Below, one piece after another: positions 6,535 to 14,136 of a stretch of DNA of 28,380 nucleotides (positions are counted from its first letter, which is position 1; every line of letters begins with the position of its first letter). The translations under genes and the position numbers were made by a program. The notes under the pieces are model-generated. The model did no database searches. It had not been told where the DNA came from and saw only the letters and a list, made by a program, of their open reading frames with translations. The stretch is from the NCBI GenBank assembly GCA_036395835.1, contig DASWCW010000283.1, positions 1 to 28,380 on the forward strand. The letters are read 5' to 3'. This stretch comes from AP-16 sp036395835. GTDB lineage: Bacteria > Pseudomonadota > Alphaproteobacteria > Rhizobiales > Xanthobacteraceae.

Positions 6535-7527
6535 ATGGCGCTGCCCGAGTATTCGATGCGCCAGCTGTTGGAGGCTGGCGTCCATTTCGGCCATCAGGCC
6601 CACCGCTGGAACCCGAAGATGGCGGAATTCATCTTCGGCACCCGCAACAACATCCACATCATCGACCTCGCCCAGACGGTGCCGATGCTTCACCGCGCGC
6701 TGGAAGCCGTCAGCGACACGGTCGCCCGCGGCGGGCGCATCCTGTTCGTCGGGACCAAACGCCAGGCGCAGGACGCGATCGCCGATGCGGCCAAGCGCTC
6801 GGCGCAATATTACGTGAACTCCCGGTGGCTCGGCGGCACGCTGACGAACTGGAAGACGATCTCCCGTTCGATTCACCGGCTGCGCAAGCTCGAGGAGATG
6901 CTCGGCTCCGGCGAGGCCCAGGTCTACACCAAGAAAGAGCGGCTCACGCTCAGCCGCGAGAAGGACAAGCTCGATCGGGCGCTCGGCGGCATCAAGGACA
7001 TGGGCGGCTTGCCCGACCTCATGTTCGTGGTCGACACCAACAAGGAAGACATCGCGATCAACGAGGCGCGCCGCCTCAACATTCCGGTGGCGGCCGTGGT
7101 CGATACCAACAGCAACCCGGACGGGATCGGCTTTCCGGTGCCCGGAAACGACGACGCGGCCCGGGCGATCACGCTCTATTGCGATCTCGTGGCCAAGGCG
7201 GCGATCGACGGGATCTCGCGGGCGCAAGGCGAGCTCGGCGTCGATCTCGGCGCGGCCGAGAAGCCGATCCTCGAGGAGGCGCCGCCGGAGCCGGCGCGCG
7301 GCGGGTTCCAGCCGCTGTCCGGTCCGCGCGGGGTCGCCGACGACCTCAAGAAGCTCACGGGCGTATCGCCGGCGATCGAGAAGATGCTCAACGACCTCGG
7401 CATCTTCCATTTCTGGCAAATCGCGGAGTTCGATCCCGAGGATGCCCGCAAGATCGGCGAAGAAGTCGGGCTTCCCGGCAGGGTCGAGGGATGGATCGCC
7501 CAGGCCAAGCAGTTCACGGCCGAGTGA
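6535..7527 (+). CDS. rpsB: 30S ribosomal protein S2 with C-terminal extension
   Basis: The 330-residue protein begins MALPEYSMRQLLEAGVHFGH and contains the family stretches HRWNPKMAEFIFGTRNNIHI, NSRWLGGTLTNWKTI and DTNSNPDGIGFPVPGNDDA. It binds the 30S subunit late in assembly and recruits S1. Ordinary S2 ends near residue 240. Here an extra 70 or so residues follow an acidic/proline linker (EEAPPEPARGG). The tail contains DLKKLTGVSPAIEKMLNDLG and EFDPEDARKIGEEVGLPGRV, resembling a helix-hairpin-helix-type domain. I know this extension from Bradyrhizobium and relatives. ATG 6535 is chosen by the conserved N-terminus and GGAG at 6524-6527. It is the first gene of the long plus-strand run, 52 bases before tsf. 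Confidence 0.95.
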   Translation: MALPEYSMRQLLEAGVHFGHQAHRWNPKMAEFIFGTRNNIHIIDLAQTVPMLHRALEAVSDTVARGGRILFVGTKRQAQDAIADAAKRSAQYYVNSRWLGGTLTNWKTISRSIHRLRKLEEMLGSGEAQVYTKKERLTLSREKDKLDRALGGIKDMGGLPDLMFVVDTNKEDIAINEARRLNIPVAAVVDTNSNPDGIGFPVPGNDDAARAITLYCDLVAKAAIDGISRAQGELGVDLGAAEKPILEEAPPEPARGGFQPLSGPRGVADDLKKLTGVSPAIEKMLNDLGIFHFWQIAEFDPEDARKIGEEVGLPGRVEGWIAQAKQFTAE

Positions 7528-7579
7528 GGGCGGCTTCGCGTCTTCCGGCAGCTGCCGTCATCCGCTCGAGGAAATAGCC

Positions 7580-8470
7580 ATGGCGAATGTCACCCCGCAG
7601 ATGGTGAAAGAGCTCCGGGAGAAGACCGGGGCCGGCATGATGGACTGCAAGGGGGCGCTGACCGAGACCGAGGGCAATATCGAGGCCGCGGTCGATTGGC
7701 TGCGCAAGAAGGGACTGGCGAAAGCGGCAAGGAAAGCCGGCCGCGTCGCCGCCGAGGGCCTGGTCGGCGTGGCGCTCGCGCCGAGCAAGGGCATTCTGGT
7801 CGAGGTCAATTCCGAGACGGATTTCGTCGCCCGCAACGATCATTTCCAGGGCCTGGTGAAGATGATCGCCCAGGCCGCGCTCAAGGCCGGCGCCGATGTC
7901 GAGGCGATCAAGGCGGCCCACGCCGGCCGCGGCACCATCGGCGAGGCGATCGCTTCGGCCATCGCCACCATCGGGGAAAACATGACGCTCCGGCGCGCCG
8001 CCTCACTCTCCGTCGATCGCGGGGTGGTGGCAAGCTATGTCCACGGCGCAATCGCCGAAGGGCTCGGCAGAATCGGGGTGCTGGTCTCTCTGCAATCCGC
8101 CGGCGACACGGGCGAGCTTGCCGGCTTCGGGCGAAAGCTCGCCATGCACGTGGCTGCGACGAGCCCGCAGGCGCTCGACGCCGCCGGGCTCGATCCGGCG
8201 GTGATCGCCCGCGAGCGCGCGGTGCTGGCGGAAAAATTTCAGGCCCAGGGCAAGCCCGCGAACGTCATCGAGAAGATCGTCGATTCCGGCCTCAAGACTT
8301 TTTACAAAGAGGCCTGCCTGCTCGACCAGGATTACATTCACGATCCCGGCAAGAGCGTGACCCAGGCCCTGAAGGAAGCCGAGGGCAAGATCGGCGCGCC
8401 CATCAAGATCGGGGGATTCGTGCGCTACGCGCTCGGCGAAGGCATCGAGAAACCGCCGACTCACGACTAG
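7580..8470 (+). CDS. tsf: Elongation factor Ts
   Basis: This protein of 296 residues is the guanine nucleotide exchange factor that regenerates EF-Tu-GTP. It has the N-terminal UBA-like domain (VKELREKTGAGMMDCKGAL) and the diagnostic TDFVARN at residues 80-86, which contacts EF-Tu. The C-terminal part (ACLLDQDYIHDPGKSVTQAL, then GFVRYALGEGIEK) matches the dimerisation and C-terminal module of the long bacterial form. ATG 7580 follows GAGGAA (7568-7573). The rpsB-tsf pairing is nearly universal in bacteria. Confidence 0.96.
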   Translation: MANVTPQMVKELREKTGAGMMDCKGALTETEGNIEAAVDWLRKKGLAKAARKAGRVAAEGLVGVALAPSKGILVEVNSETDFVARNDHFQGLVKMIAQAALKAGADVEAIKAAHAGRGTIGEAIASAIATIGENMTLRRAASLSVDRGVVASYVHGAIAEGLGRIGVLVSLQSAGDTGELAGFGRKLAMHVAATSPQALDAAGLDPAVIARERAVLAEKFQAQGKPANVIEKIVDSGLKTFYKEACLLDQDYIHDPGKSVTQALKEAEGKIGAPIKIGGFVRYALGEGIEKPPTHD

Positions 8471-8532
8471 ACTTGGCCGCGGCGCGATCCACCGCCGGTT
8501 CGGCATGGATCGAGCGGACGGAGCTTTGGCCC

Positions 8533-9246
8533 ATGGGGCAGCCGGTCTATCGACGCGTGATCGTCAAGTTGTCCGGCGAGGCGCTCACGGGCAACGAGGG
8601 CTTCGGAATTCGCCAGGCGACGGTCGATCGCCTGGCGGCCGATCTCGTCGCCGCGCGCGCGCTCGGAACTTCGCTCGGGGTGGTGGTGGGCGGCGGCAAC
8701 ATGTTCCGCGGGGTCGAGGTCTCCGCGAACGGAGTTTCGCGGGTGACCGGCGATGCGCTCGGCATGCTGGCGACCGTGATGAATGCGCTGGTGCTCGAGG
8801 CGGCGATCGAACGCGCCGGTGCGCCGGCGCGCACGCTCTCCGCGCTGGCGATGCCGAGTGTGTGCGAAACCTATTCGCGTCAGCGGGCGCTCAGGCATCT
8901 CGGCAAGACGCGGATCGTGCTGCTGGCCGCGGGCACCGGCAATCCGTTCTTCACCACCGATACGGCGGCGGTGCTGCGCGCCAGCGAATTGGACGGCGAG
9001 GCGGTGCTCAAGGCGACCAATGTCGACGGCGTCTACAGCGCCGATCCGAAGAAGGACGCGAGCGCCCGCCGGTTCGAGCGGCTCACCCACCAGGAGGCGA
9101 TCGAGCGCGACCTCAAGGTCATGGATGCCACGGCGTTCGCGCTTGCCCGCGAAAACCGTATCCCTATCATCGTCTTCTCCATCCGCGAGCCGGGCGCGGT
9201 CGCGGCCGTGCTGGCGGGAAAGGGACGCGCGACGCTCGTCGGCTGA
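8533..9246 (+). CDS. pyrH: Uridylate kinase
   Basis: This 237-residue member of the amino acid kinase fold phosphorylates UMP to UDP with ATP. It shows the phosphate-binding KLSGEAL (residues 12-18), GGGNMFRG, the UMP-binding GTGNPFFTTDTAA, and the nucleotide-binding KATNVDGVYSADPKKD. The start at ATG 8533 gives the normal length; a much longer open frame extends upstream only because of high GC and overlaps tsf. It lies 62 bases after tsf and 73 bases before frr, the usual order. Confidence 0.95.
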   Translation: MGQPVYRRVIVKLSGEALTGNEGFGIRQATVDRLAADLVAARALGTSLGVVVGGGNMFRGVEVSANGVSRVTGDALGMLATVMNALVLEAAIERAGAPARTLSALAMPSVCETYSRQRALRHLGKTRIVLLAAGTGNPFFTTDTAAVLRASELDGEAVLKATNVDGVYSADPKKDASARRFERLTHQEAIERDLKVMDATAFALARENRIPIIVFSIREPGAVAAVLAGKGRATLVG

Positions 9247-9319
9247 CCGCCGCGACGCTATTTGGCGGGTAAGGGCGACGGTCGCAGCAGCGCCCGACCG
9301 GCTTATTCGAGAGGCAGCA

Positions 9320-9883
9320 ATGGCAACCGCGACACACGATCTCGCCGAGCTCAAACGGCGAATGCAAGGCGCGATCCAGGTGCTCAAAGCGGAGCTGGGA
9401 GGACTGCGGACCGGCCGCGCCTCGCCGGGCCTGCTCGAACCCGTTCACGTCGAAGCCTACGGCACCCATATGCCGCTCAATCAGCTGGCCACGATCAGCG
9501 TGCCGGAACCGCGCCTCCTCACCGTTCAAGTATGGGACAAATCGATGGTATCGGCGGTGGAGCGCGCGATCATCAATGCCAATCTCGGGCTCAATCCGGC
9601 GACCGAGGGCCAGGTGCTGCGCCTTCGCATCCCCGAGCTCAACGAGGAGCGTCGCAAGGAGCTCGTCAAAGTGGCCCATCGATACGCCGAAACCGCCCGC
9701 GTGGCGGTACGCCACGTGCGCCGGGACGGCCTCGACGTCCTCAAGAAGCTCGAGAAGGACCACAAGATCAGCAAGGACGACCACGAGCGCGACGCCGATC
9801 AGGTCCAGAAGGCGACCGATCAGGCCATTGCCGAAGTCGATCACGCGCTCGCGGTGAAAGAAAAGGAAATCCTGACCGTCTAG
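9320..9883 (+). CDS. frr: Ribosome recycling factor
   Basis: The 187-residue protein splits post-termination ribosomes together with EF-G. Recognisable blocks are LKAELGGLRTGRASPGLLEP near the N-terminus, YGTHMPLNQLATISVPEPR, VQVWDKSMVSAVERAI, LRIPELNEERRKELVKVAH, and a C-terminal helical arm (LEKDHKISKDDHERDADQVQ). The length is exactly typical. ATG 9320 follows GAGAGG at 9309-9314. Confidence 0.96.
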   Translation: MATATHDLAELKRRMQGAIQVLKAELGGLRTGRASPGLLEPVHVEAYGTHMPLNQLATISVPEPRLLTVQVWDKSMVSAVERAIINANLGLNPATEGQVLRLRIPELNEERRKELVKVAHRYAETARVAVRHVRRDGLDVLKKLEKDHKISKDDHERDADQVQKATDQAIAEVDHALAVKEKEILTV

Positions 9884-9908
9884 GGAGCAGGGTATAGGCC
9901 CGAAACTC

Positions 9909-10664
9909 ATGCCCCACGCCAAGGCGCCGACCTCTCTGACCGCCCGCTTCGGTGCGCCCCGACATGTTGCCATCATCATGGACGGCAACGGCCGCTGGGC
10001 GGCTGCGCGCGGGCTGCCTCGCGCCGAAGGGCATCGGCGCGGGGTCGAAGCGCTGCGGCGCACCGTGCGCGCCGCCGGCGAGCTCGGCATCCGGATCTTG
10101 ACCATTTTCTCCTTCAGTTCGGAAAACTGGTTGCGTCCCCCGGCCGAAGTCCGGGAGCTCATGGGGCTGTTGCGCCGGTTCATCCGCAATGATCTCGCCG
10201 AGCTGCACGAGAACGGCGTGCTGGTGCGAATCATCGGCGAGCGCGACAGCCTCGACCCGGAAATCCGCCGCCTCCTGGAGGAAGCCGAAGCGCTCACCGC
10301 GGGCAATCGCGGCCTGACCCTGGTGGTGGCCTTCAATTACGGCGGCCGCCAGGAGATCGCGCGCGCCGCCCAGCGGATCGCCGAGGAAGTCGCCCGCGGG
10401 AGCCGAGCGCCCGCCGAGGTGACGGCGGAACTCATCGGCAGCTATCTCGACGCGCCCGACCTGCCCGATCCCGACCTCGTGATCCGCACCAGCGGCGAGC
10501 AACGGCTCTCCAATTTTCTGCTGTGGCAGGCCGCCTACAGCGAATTCGTGTTTCTCCCGATCTATTGGCCGGATTTCGACGGTGCGGCGCTCGAGCACGC
10601 GATCGCAGAATATCGACAGCGCGAGCGCAGGTTCGGCGGGCTGATCGCGCGCACCGGGTCCTGA
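9909..10664 (+). CDS. uppS: Isoprenyl transferase (undecaprenyl diphosphate synthase)
   Basis: This 251-residue cis-prenyltransferase makes the C55 lipid carrier for peptidoglycan and polysaccharide synthesis from farnesyl and isopentenyl diphosphate. The signature IIMDGNGRWA (residues 22-31) carries the catalytic Asp25. Other family blocks are FSFSSENWLRP, VAFNYGGRQEI, and the C-terminal RTSGEQRLSNFLLWQ that binds isopentenyl diphosphate. A 15-20 residue N-terminal stretch before the signature is variable in the family. The stop is two bases before the cdsA start, so the two are translationally coupled. Confidence 0.95.
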   Translation: MPHAKAPTSLTARFGAPRHVAIIMDGNGRWAAARGLPRAEGHRRGVEALRRTVRAAGELGIRILTIFSFSSENWLRPPAEVRELMGLLRRFIRNDLAELHENGVLVRIIGERDSLDPEIRRLLEEAEALTAGNRGLTLVVAFNYGGRQEIARAAQRIAEEVARGSRAPAEVTAELIGSYLDAPDLPDPDLVIRTSGEQRLSNFLLWQAAYSEFVFLPIYWPDFDGAALEHAIAEYRQRERRFGGLIARTGS

Positions 10665-10666
10665 GC

Positions 10667-11536
10667 ATGGTCCGAGCCGAGAATGGCGGCGGGCAACTCG
10701 GCGCTTGGCTCCGAACCGGGGTCGGCGGTTGCGAGCTCTGCCTCCGCGTCGGCTCCGCCCTGGTGCTGGTGCCGCTGGCGATCGGCTCGGCCTACCTCGG
10801 AGGTCCGCCGTTCCTCGCGGTCTGGGGGCTGGCGGCGGCGGTCATCCTGTGGGAGTGGACGGCGCTGGTGGGCGAGCCCAGGCGAACGCCCATTGTGGCC
10901 GCCGGCGCCGCGGCTTTCCTGAGCGCGGCGGTCCTTTTCGGGCTAAGCTTTCCGGGCGCTGGCCTCGCCGTGCTGGCGCTGGGTGCGATCGCGATTGCGG
11001 GTCTTGCCGGCAACGGCAGGCCAGCGTGGATTCTGGCGGGCGGCGTTTATGCCGGAGCCGTGCTGGCGGCGCCGGCCGTGCTGCGCGGCGATGCCGAGTT
11101 CGGCTTCGTGGCGCTGATGCTGCTGTTCGGGGTGGTGTGGACAACCGACGTGATGGCGTATTTCGTAGGGCGTGCGCTTGCGGGGCCGAAGCTGTGGCCT
11201 GCGGTGAGCCCGAAAAAAACCTGGTCCGGCGCGGTGGGAGGTGCCGTAGCGGCCGTCGCCGTGGGTTCCGGCCTATCGGCGCTGGCTGGGATCGACCATC
11301 TTGTTACGCTCGCGCTGGTGTGCGCCGCACTGTCGTTGGCGGCCCAGGCCGGAGATCTGCTGGAATCGGCGCTCAAGCGCCGTTTCGGCGCCAAAAACGC
11401 CAGCGAGCTCATTCCGGGTCACGGTGGCCTCATGGATCGGCTCGATGGCTTCGTCGCCGCGGCGGCGGTTGCAACCTTGCTCGGGCTGGCGCGCGGCGGC
11501 TTCGATGCCCCCGCGCGCGGATTGCTGATTTGGTGA
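10667..11536 (+). CDS. cdsA: Phosphatidate cytidylyltransferase
   Basis: This 289-residue integral membrane enzyme forms CDP-diacylglycerol from CTP and phosphatidic acid, feeding all phospholipids. About eight hydrophobic segments are visible. The C-terminal signature reads SALKRRFGAKNASELIPGHG followed by GLMDRLD. The metal-binding acids expected from the Thermotoga structure correspond to Asp230 (in GDLLES) and Asp257 (in MDRLD), both present. The signature normally has Lys-Asp where this protein has Lys243-Asn244. ATG 10667 is two bases after uppS; no separate promoter is seen. The adjacent dxr starts four bases after the stop. Confidence 0.93.
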   Translation: MVRAENGGGQLGAWLRTGVGGCELCLRVGSALVLVPLAIGSAYLGGPPFLAVWGLAAAVILWEWTALVGEPRRTPIVAAGAAAFLSAAVLFGLSFPGAGLAVLALGAIAIAGLAGNGRPAWILAGGVYAGAVLAAPAVLRGDAEFGFVALMLLFGVVWTTDVMAYFVGRALAGPKLWPAVSPKKTWSGAVGGAVAAVAVGSGLSALAGIDHLVTLALVCAALSLAAQAGDLLESALKRRFGAKNASELIPGHGGLMDRLDGFVAAAAVATLLGLARGGFDAPARGLLIW

Positions 11537-11540
11537 GTCG

Positions 11541-12770
11541 ATGATCGAGCCTGTCCTGCGTGCCCGAACCGCGCCCATGGCCATGGCCGCTCCCCGCAGC
11601 GTGACGATCCTGGGGGCCACCGGATCCATCGGCGCGAGCACCATCGATCTGCTCAAGCGCAACCCCTCGCGCTACCGGGTCGAGGCGGTCAGCGCCAACC
11701 GCAATGGACGGGCGTTGGCGCGGATCGCGCGCGAGCTCGATGCACGCTTCGCGGCGGTGGCGCACGATGGCGCCTATGCGGACCTCAAGGAGGATCTTGC
11801 CGGGAGCGGGATCGAAGCGGCGGCAGGCCCGGCGGCCATGATCGAGGCGGCTCGGCGCCCCGCCGATTGGGTCATGGCGGCAATCGCCGGGGCAACCGGG
11901 CTCGAGCCGACGCTCGCGGCAGTCGAGCGGGGAGGGACCGTTGCGCTGGCCAATAAGGAATGCCTCGTCTGCGCCGGCGCCTTGTTCATGCGGCGGGCCG
12001 CACTGAAAGGTACCAAGGTGCTCCCCGTCGATTCGGAGCACAATGCGCTGTTCCAGGCGCTGAGCGCCGGCCGCCGCGAGGACGTGGTGCGCCTGGTGCT
12101 CACCGCCTCGGGCGGACCGTTCCGCACCTGGTCGATGGACGCCATCCGGGCGGCCACGCCCGCACAGGCCCTCAAGCATCCCAATTGGTCGATGGGACCC
12201 AAGGTCACCATCGATTCCGCCACGTTGATGAACAAAGGTCTGGAGCTCATCGAGGCGCACCACTTGTTCGCCATGGAATCCGCCGGCATCGATGTGGTGG
12301 TGCATCCCCAATCGATCGTTCACGGGCTGGTCGAATTTCGCGACGGCTCGGTGATTGCCCAGCTCGGTCCGCCGGACATGCGGATCCCGATCGCCCATTG
12401 CCTGGCTTGGCCGACGCGGATCGAGGGACCCGGGCCGCGGCTCGATCTCGCGCGAATCGCCACATTGACCTTCGAGGCGCCGGACGTTCAGCGATTTCCG
12501 GCGTTATCCCTCGCGCGCCGGGCGCTCGAGGCCGGGAACGGCGCGCCGACCGTGCTCAATGCGGCCAACGAGGTCGCGGTCGCGGAATTCATCGCCGAGC
12601 GGCTGCCGTTTCCGGGCATTCCGGCCCTGGTCGAAGCCACCTTGGAGGCGGCGCACCGGCAGGGGGCCTTGCGCGAGCCCGCAAGCGTCGAGGACGCGCT
12701 CGCAATTGACCATATCGCAAGATCGCTGGCCCGGAACCTCTTGCCCGAAATTGCCGCAAAGGCGATGTAG
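11541..12770 (+). CDS. dxr: 1-deoxy-D-xylulose 5-phosphate reductoisomerase
   Basis: This 409-residue protein catalyses the first committed step of the MEP isoprenoid pathway, forming 2-C-methylerythritol 4-phosphate with NADPH. Family blocks are complete: LGATGSIG (24-31) for NADPH, ANKECLVCAG, PVDSEHNALFQ, LTASGGPFR, HPNWSMGPKVTIDSATLMNK and IEAHHLF, HPQSIVHGLVEF, and NAANEVAVAEF. The start is uncertain: ATG 11541 gives about 18 residues before the first strand, and ATG 11577 or 11583 are alternatives. None has a strong ribosome binding site, consistent with coupling to cdsA, which ends four bases upstream. Confidence 0.95.
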   Translation: MIEPVLRARTAPMAMAAPRSVTILGATGSIGASTIDLLKRNPSRYRVEAVSANRNGRALARIARELDARFAAVAHDGAYADLKEDLAGSGIEAAAGPAAMIEAARRPADWVMAAIAGATGLEPTLAAVERGGTVALANKECLVCAGALFMRRAALKGTKVLPVDSEHNALFQALSAGRREDVVRLVLTASGGPFRTWSMDAIRAATPAQALKHPNWSMGPKVTIDSATLMNKGLELIEAHHLFAMESAGIDVVVHPQSIVHGLVEFRDGSVIAQLGPPDMRIPIAHCLAWPTRIEGPGPRLDLARIATLTFEAPDVQRFPALSLARRALEAGNGAPTVLNAANEVAVAEFIAERLPFPGIPALVEATLEAAHRQGALREPASVEDALAIDHIARSLARNLLPEIAAKAM

Positions 12771-12816
12771 GGATTCGGCGGGTCCGAGGGCCCGGGGGTC
12801 CAGGGACGAGGATAGT

Positions 12817-13986
12817 ATGCAGTTTCTCGCGACCATCGGCGGCTGGAGCGGCTGGGCGACCGGGTATTACCTGGTCGTGCCGTTCCTGTTCGTTCTGACC
12901 ATCGTCGTTTTCTTTCACGAGCTCGGCCATTTTCTCGTGGCGCGGTGGTGCGGCATTCGGGTGCAGGTGTTTTCCATCGGATTCGGGCGCGAGCTCCTCG
13001 GCTTCAGCGACCGGCACGGCACCCGCTGGAAGCTCGCCGCCATTCCGCTGGGCGGCTATGTGAAGTTCTTCGGCGACGAAAACGCCGCGAGCATGCCCGA
13101 CCGGCAGGCGGTCGCGAAATTGAGCGAGGCGGAACGTCGCGACTGTTTCTATTACAAGCCGGTTTGGCAGCGCGCCGCAGTGGTAGCCGCGGGCCCGATC
13201 GCCAATTTCCTGCTCGCCATCGTGATCTTTGCCGGCATTGCCATGTGGTACGGCAAGCAGGAGACGGCGCCGCGGGTCGACGAGGTGGTGCCGAACAGCG
13301 CCGCCGCAGCCGCCGGTTTCAAGCCTGGCGACCTGGTGGTTTCGATCGACGCCAGCCCGATCGAGAATTTCTCCGATATGCAGCGGATCGTGGCGACGAG
13401 CGCCGGCCGGGCGCTCGAGTTCGGCGTCGAACGCGACGGCAAGAGGATCGAGCTGCGCGCCACACCGGCGCTGACCGAGGAAAAGGGCGCGTTCGGCGGC
13501 GTGCGCCACATCGGCGTGCTCGGCGTGAAGCGCTCGTTGTCGCCGGGCGACGTGAAGGTCCAGAAACTTGGACCCCTCGCCGCGGTGCAATTGGGAATCC
13601 ATGAAAGCTGGAACATCGTCGACGGCACGTTCAAGTACCTGTTCCGGCTCGCCGCGGGACGCGAATCGGCGAACCAGATCGGCGGCCCCGCCGGCATCTG
13701 GCTGATGTCGAGCGAGGCGGCCCGGCTCGGGTTCGATGTGCTGATGCGCTGGGCGGCGGCGATCTCGGTCTCGATCGGCCTGCTCAATCTCTTTCCGATC
13801 CCGCTGCTCGACGGCGGCCATCTTTTGTTCTACGGGTTCGAGGCGGTCCGGGGCCGGCCGCTGTCCGAGCGTGCCCAGGAGGTCGGGTTCCGCATCGGCT
13901 TCGCGATCGTGCTCATGCTGATGATTTTCGCGACCTACAACGACGTTTGGCGGGTGATCGACCTCGTTCACAAATTTCTGTCATAA
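12817..13986 (+). CDS. rseP: Site-2 intramembrane metalloprotease RseP
   Basis: This protein of 389 residues cleaves membrane-embedded substrates such as anti-sigma factors and signal peptide remnants. The zinc motif HELGH is at residues 34-38 in the first membrane helix, and the second metal-binding motif appears as NLFPIPLLDGGHL near the C-terminus. One PDZ domain is seen between (VVPNSAAAAAGFKPGDLVVS). The form with one PDZ domain is usual in alphaproteobacteria. ATG 12817 follows GAGGAT at 12808-12813. Placement between dxr and bamA is the standard order and fits a role in envelope stress control. The substrate here is not indicated by the sequence. Confidence 0.94.
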   Translation: MQFLATIGGWSGWATGYYLVVPFLFVLTIVVFFHELGHFLVARWCGIRVQVFSIGFGRELLGFSDRHGTRWKLAAIPLGGYVKFFGDENAASMPDRQAVAKLSEAERRDCFYYKPVWQRAAVVAAGPIANFLLAIVIFAGIAMWYGKQETAPRVDEVVPNSAAAAAGFKPGDLVVSIDASPIENFSDMQRIVATSAGRALEFGVERDGKRIELRATPALTEEKGAFGGVRHIGVLGVKRSLSPGDVKVQKLGPLAAVQLGIHESWNIVDGTFKYLFRLAAGRESANQIGGPAGIWLMSSEAARLGFDVLMRWAAAISVSIGLLNLFPIPLLDGGHLLFYGFEAVRGRPLSERAQEVGFRIGFAIVLMLMIFATYNDVWRVIDLVHKFLS

Positions 13987-14136
13987 TGGGCGTGGCAGGC
14001 CTGCAACGCCTTGAACGCAAAAGGGGACCGGTCGGCGAGAATGGTTGCGGCGCGGGGAAAAGGCTGTACAAGCCGAGGGGGCAGAATCCGTCGATCCCCC
14101 GACGGGCCGACCGAAAACAAATGGGGCGCGTACCGT
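13987..14136 (+). promoter_or_regulatory. rseP-bamA leader with a possible internal promoter and hairpin
   Basis: The 150 bases between rseP and the chosen bamA start are longer than other gaps in this run. A weak promoter-like pair TTGCGG (14045-14050) and TACAAG (14067-14072) has a 16-bp spacer. A perfect 6-bp stem CCGTCG/CGACGG (14088-14093 with 14100-14105) lies downstream of it. The frame is open through the leader from 14011, so it could alternatively encode a 42-residue extension of BamA, which I consider unlikely because it would bury the signal peptide. Confidence 0.3.
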
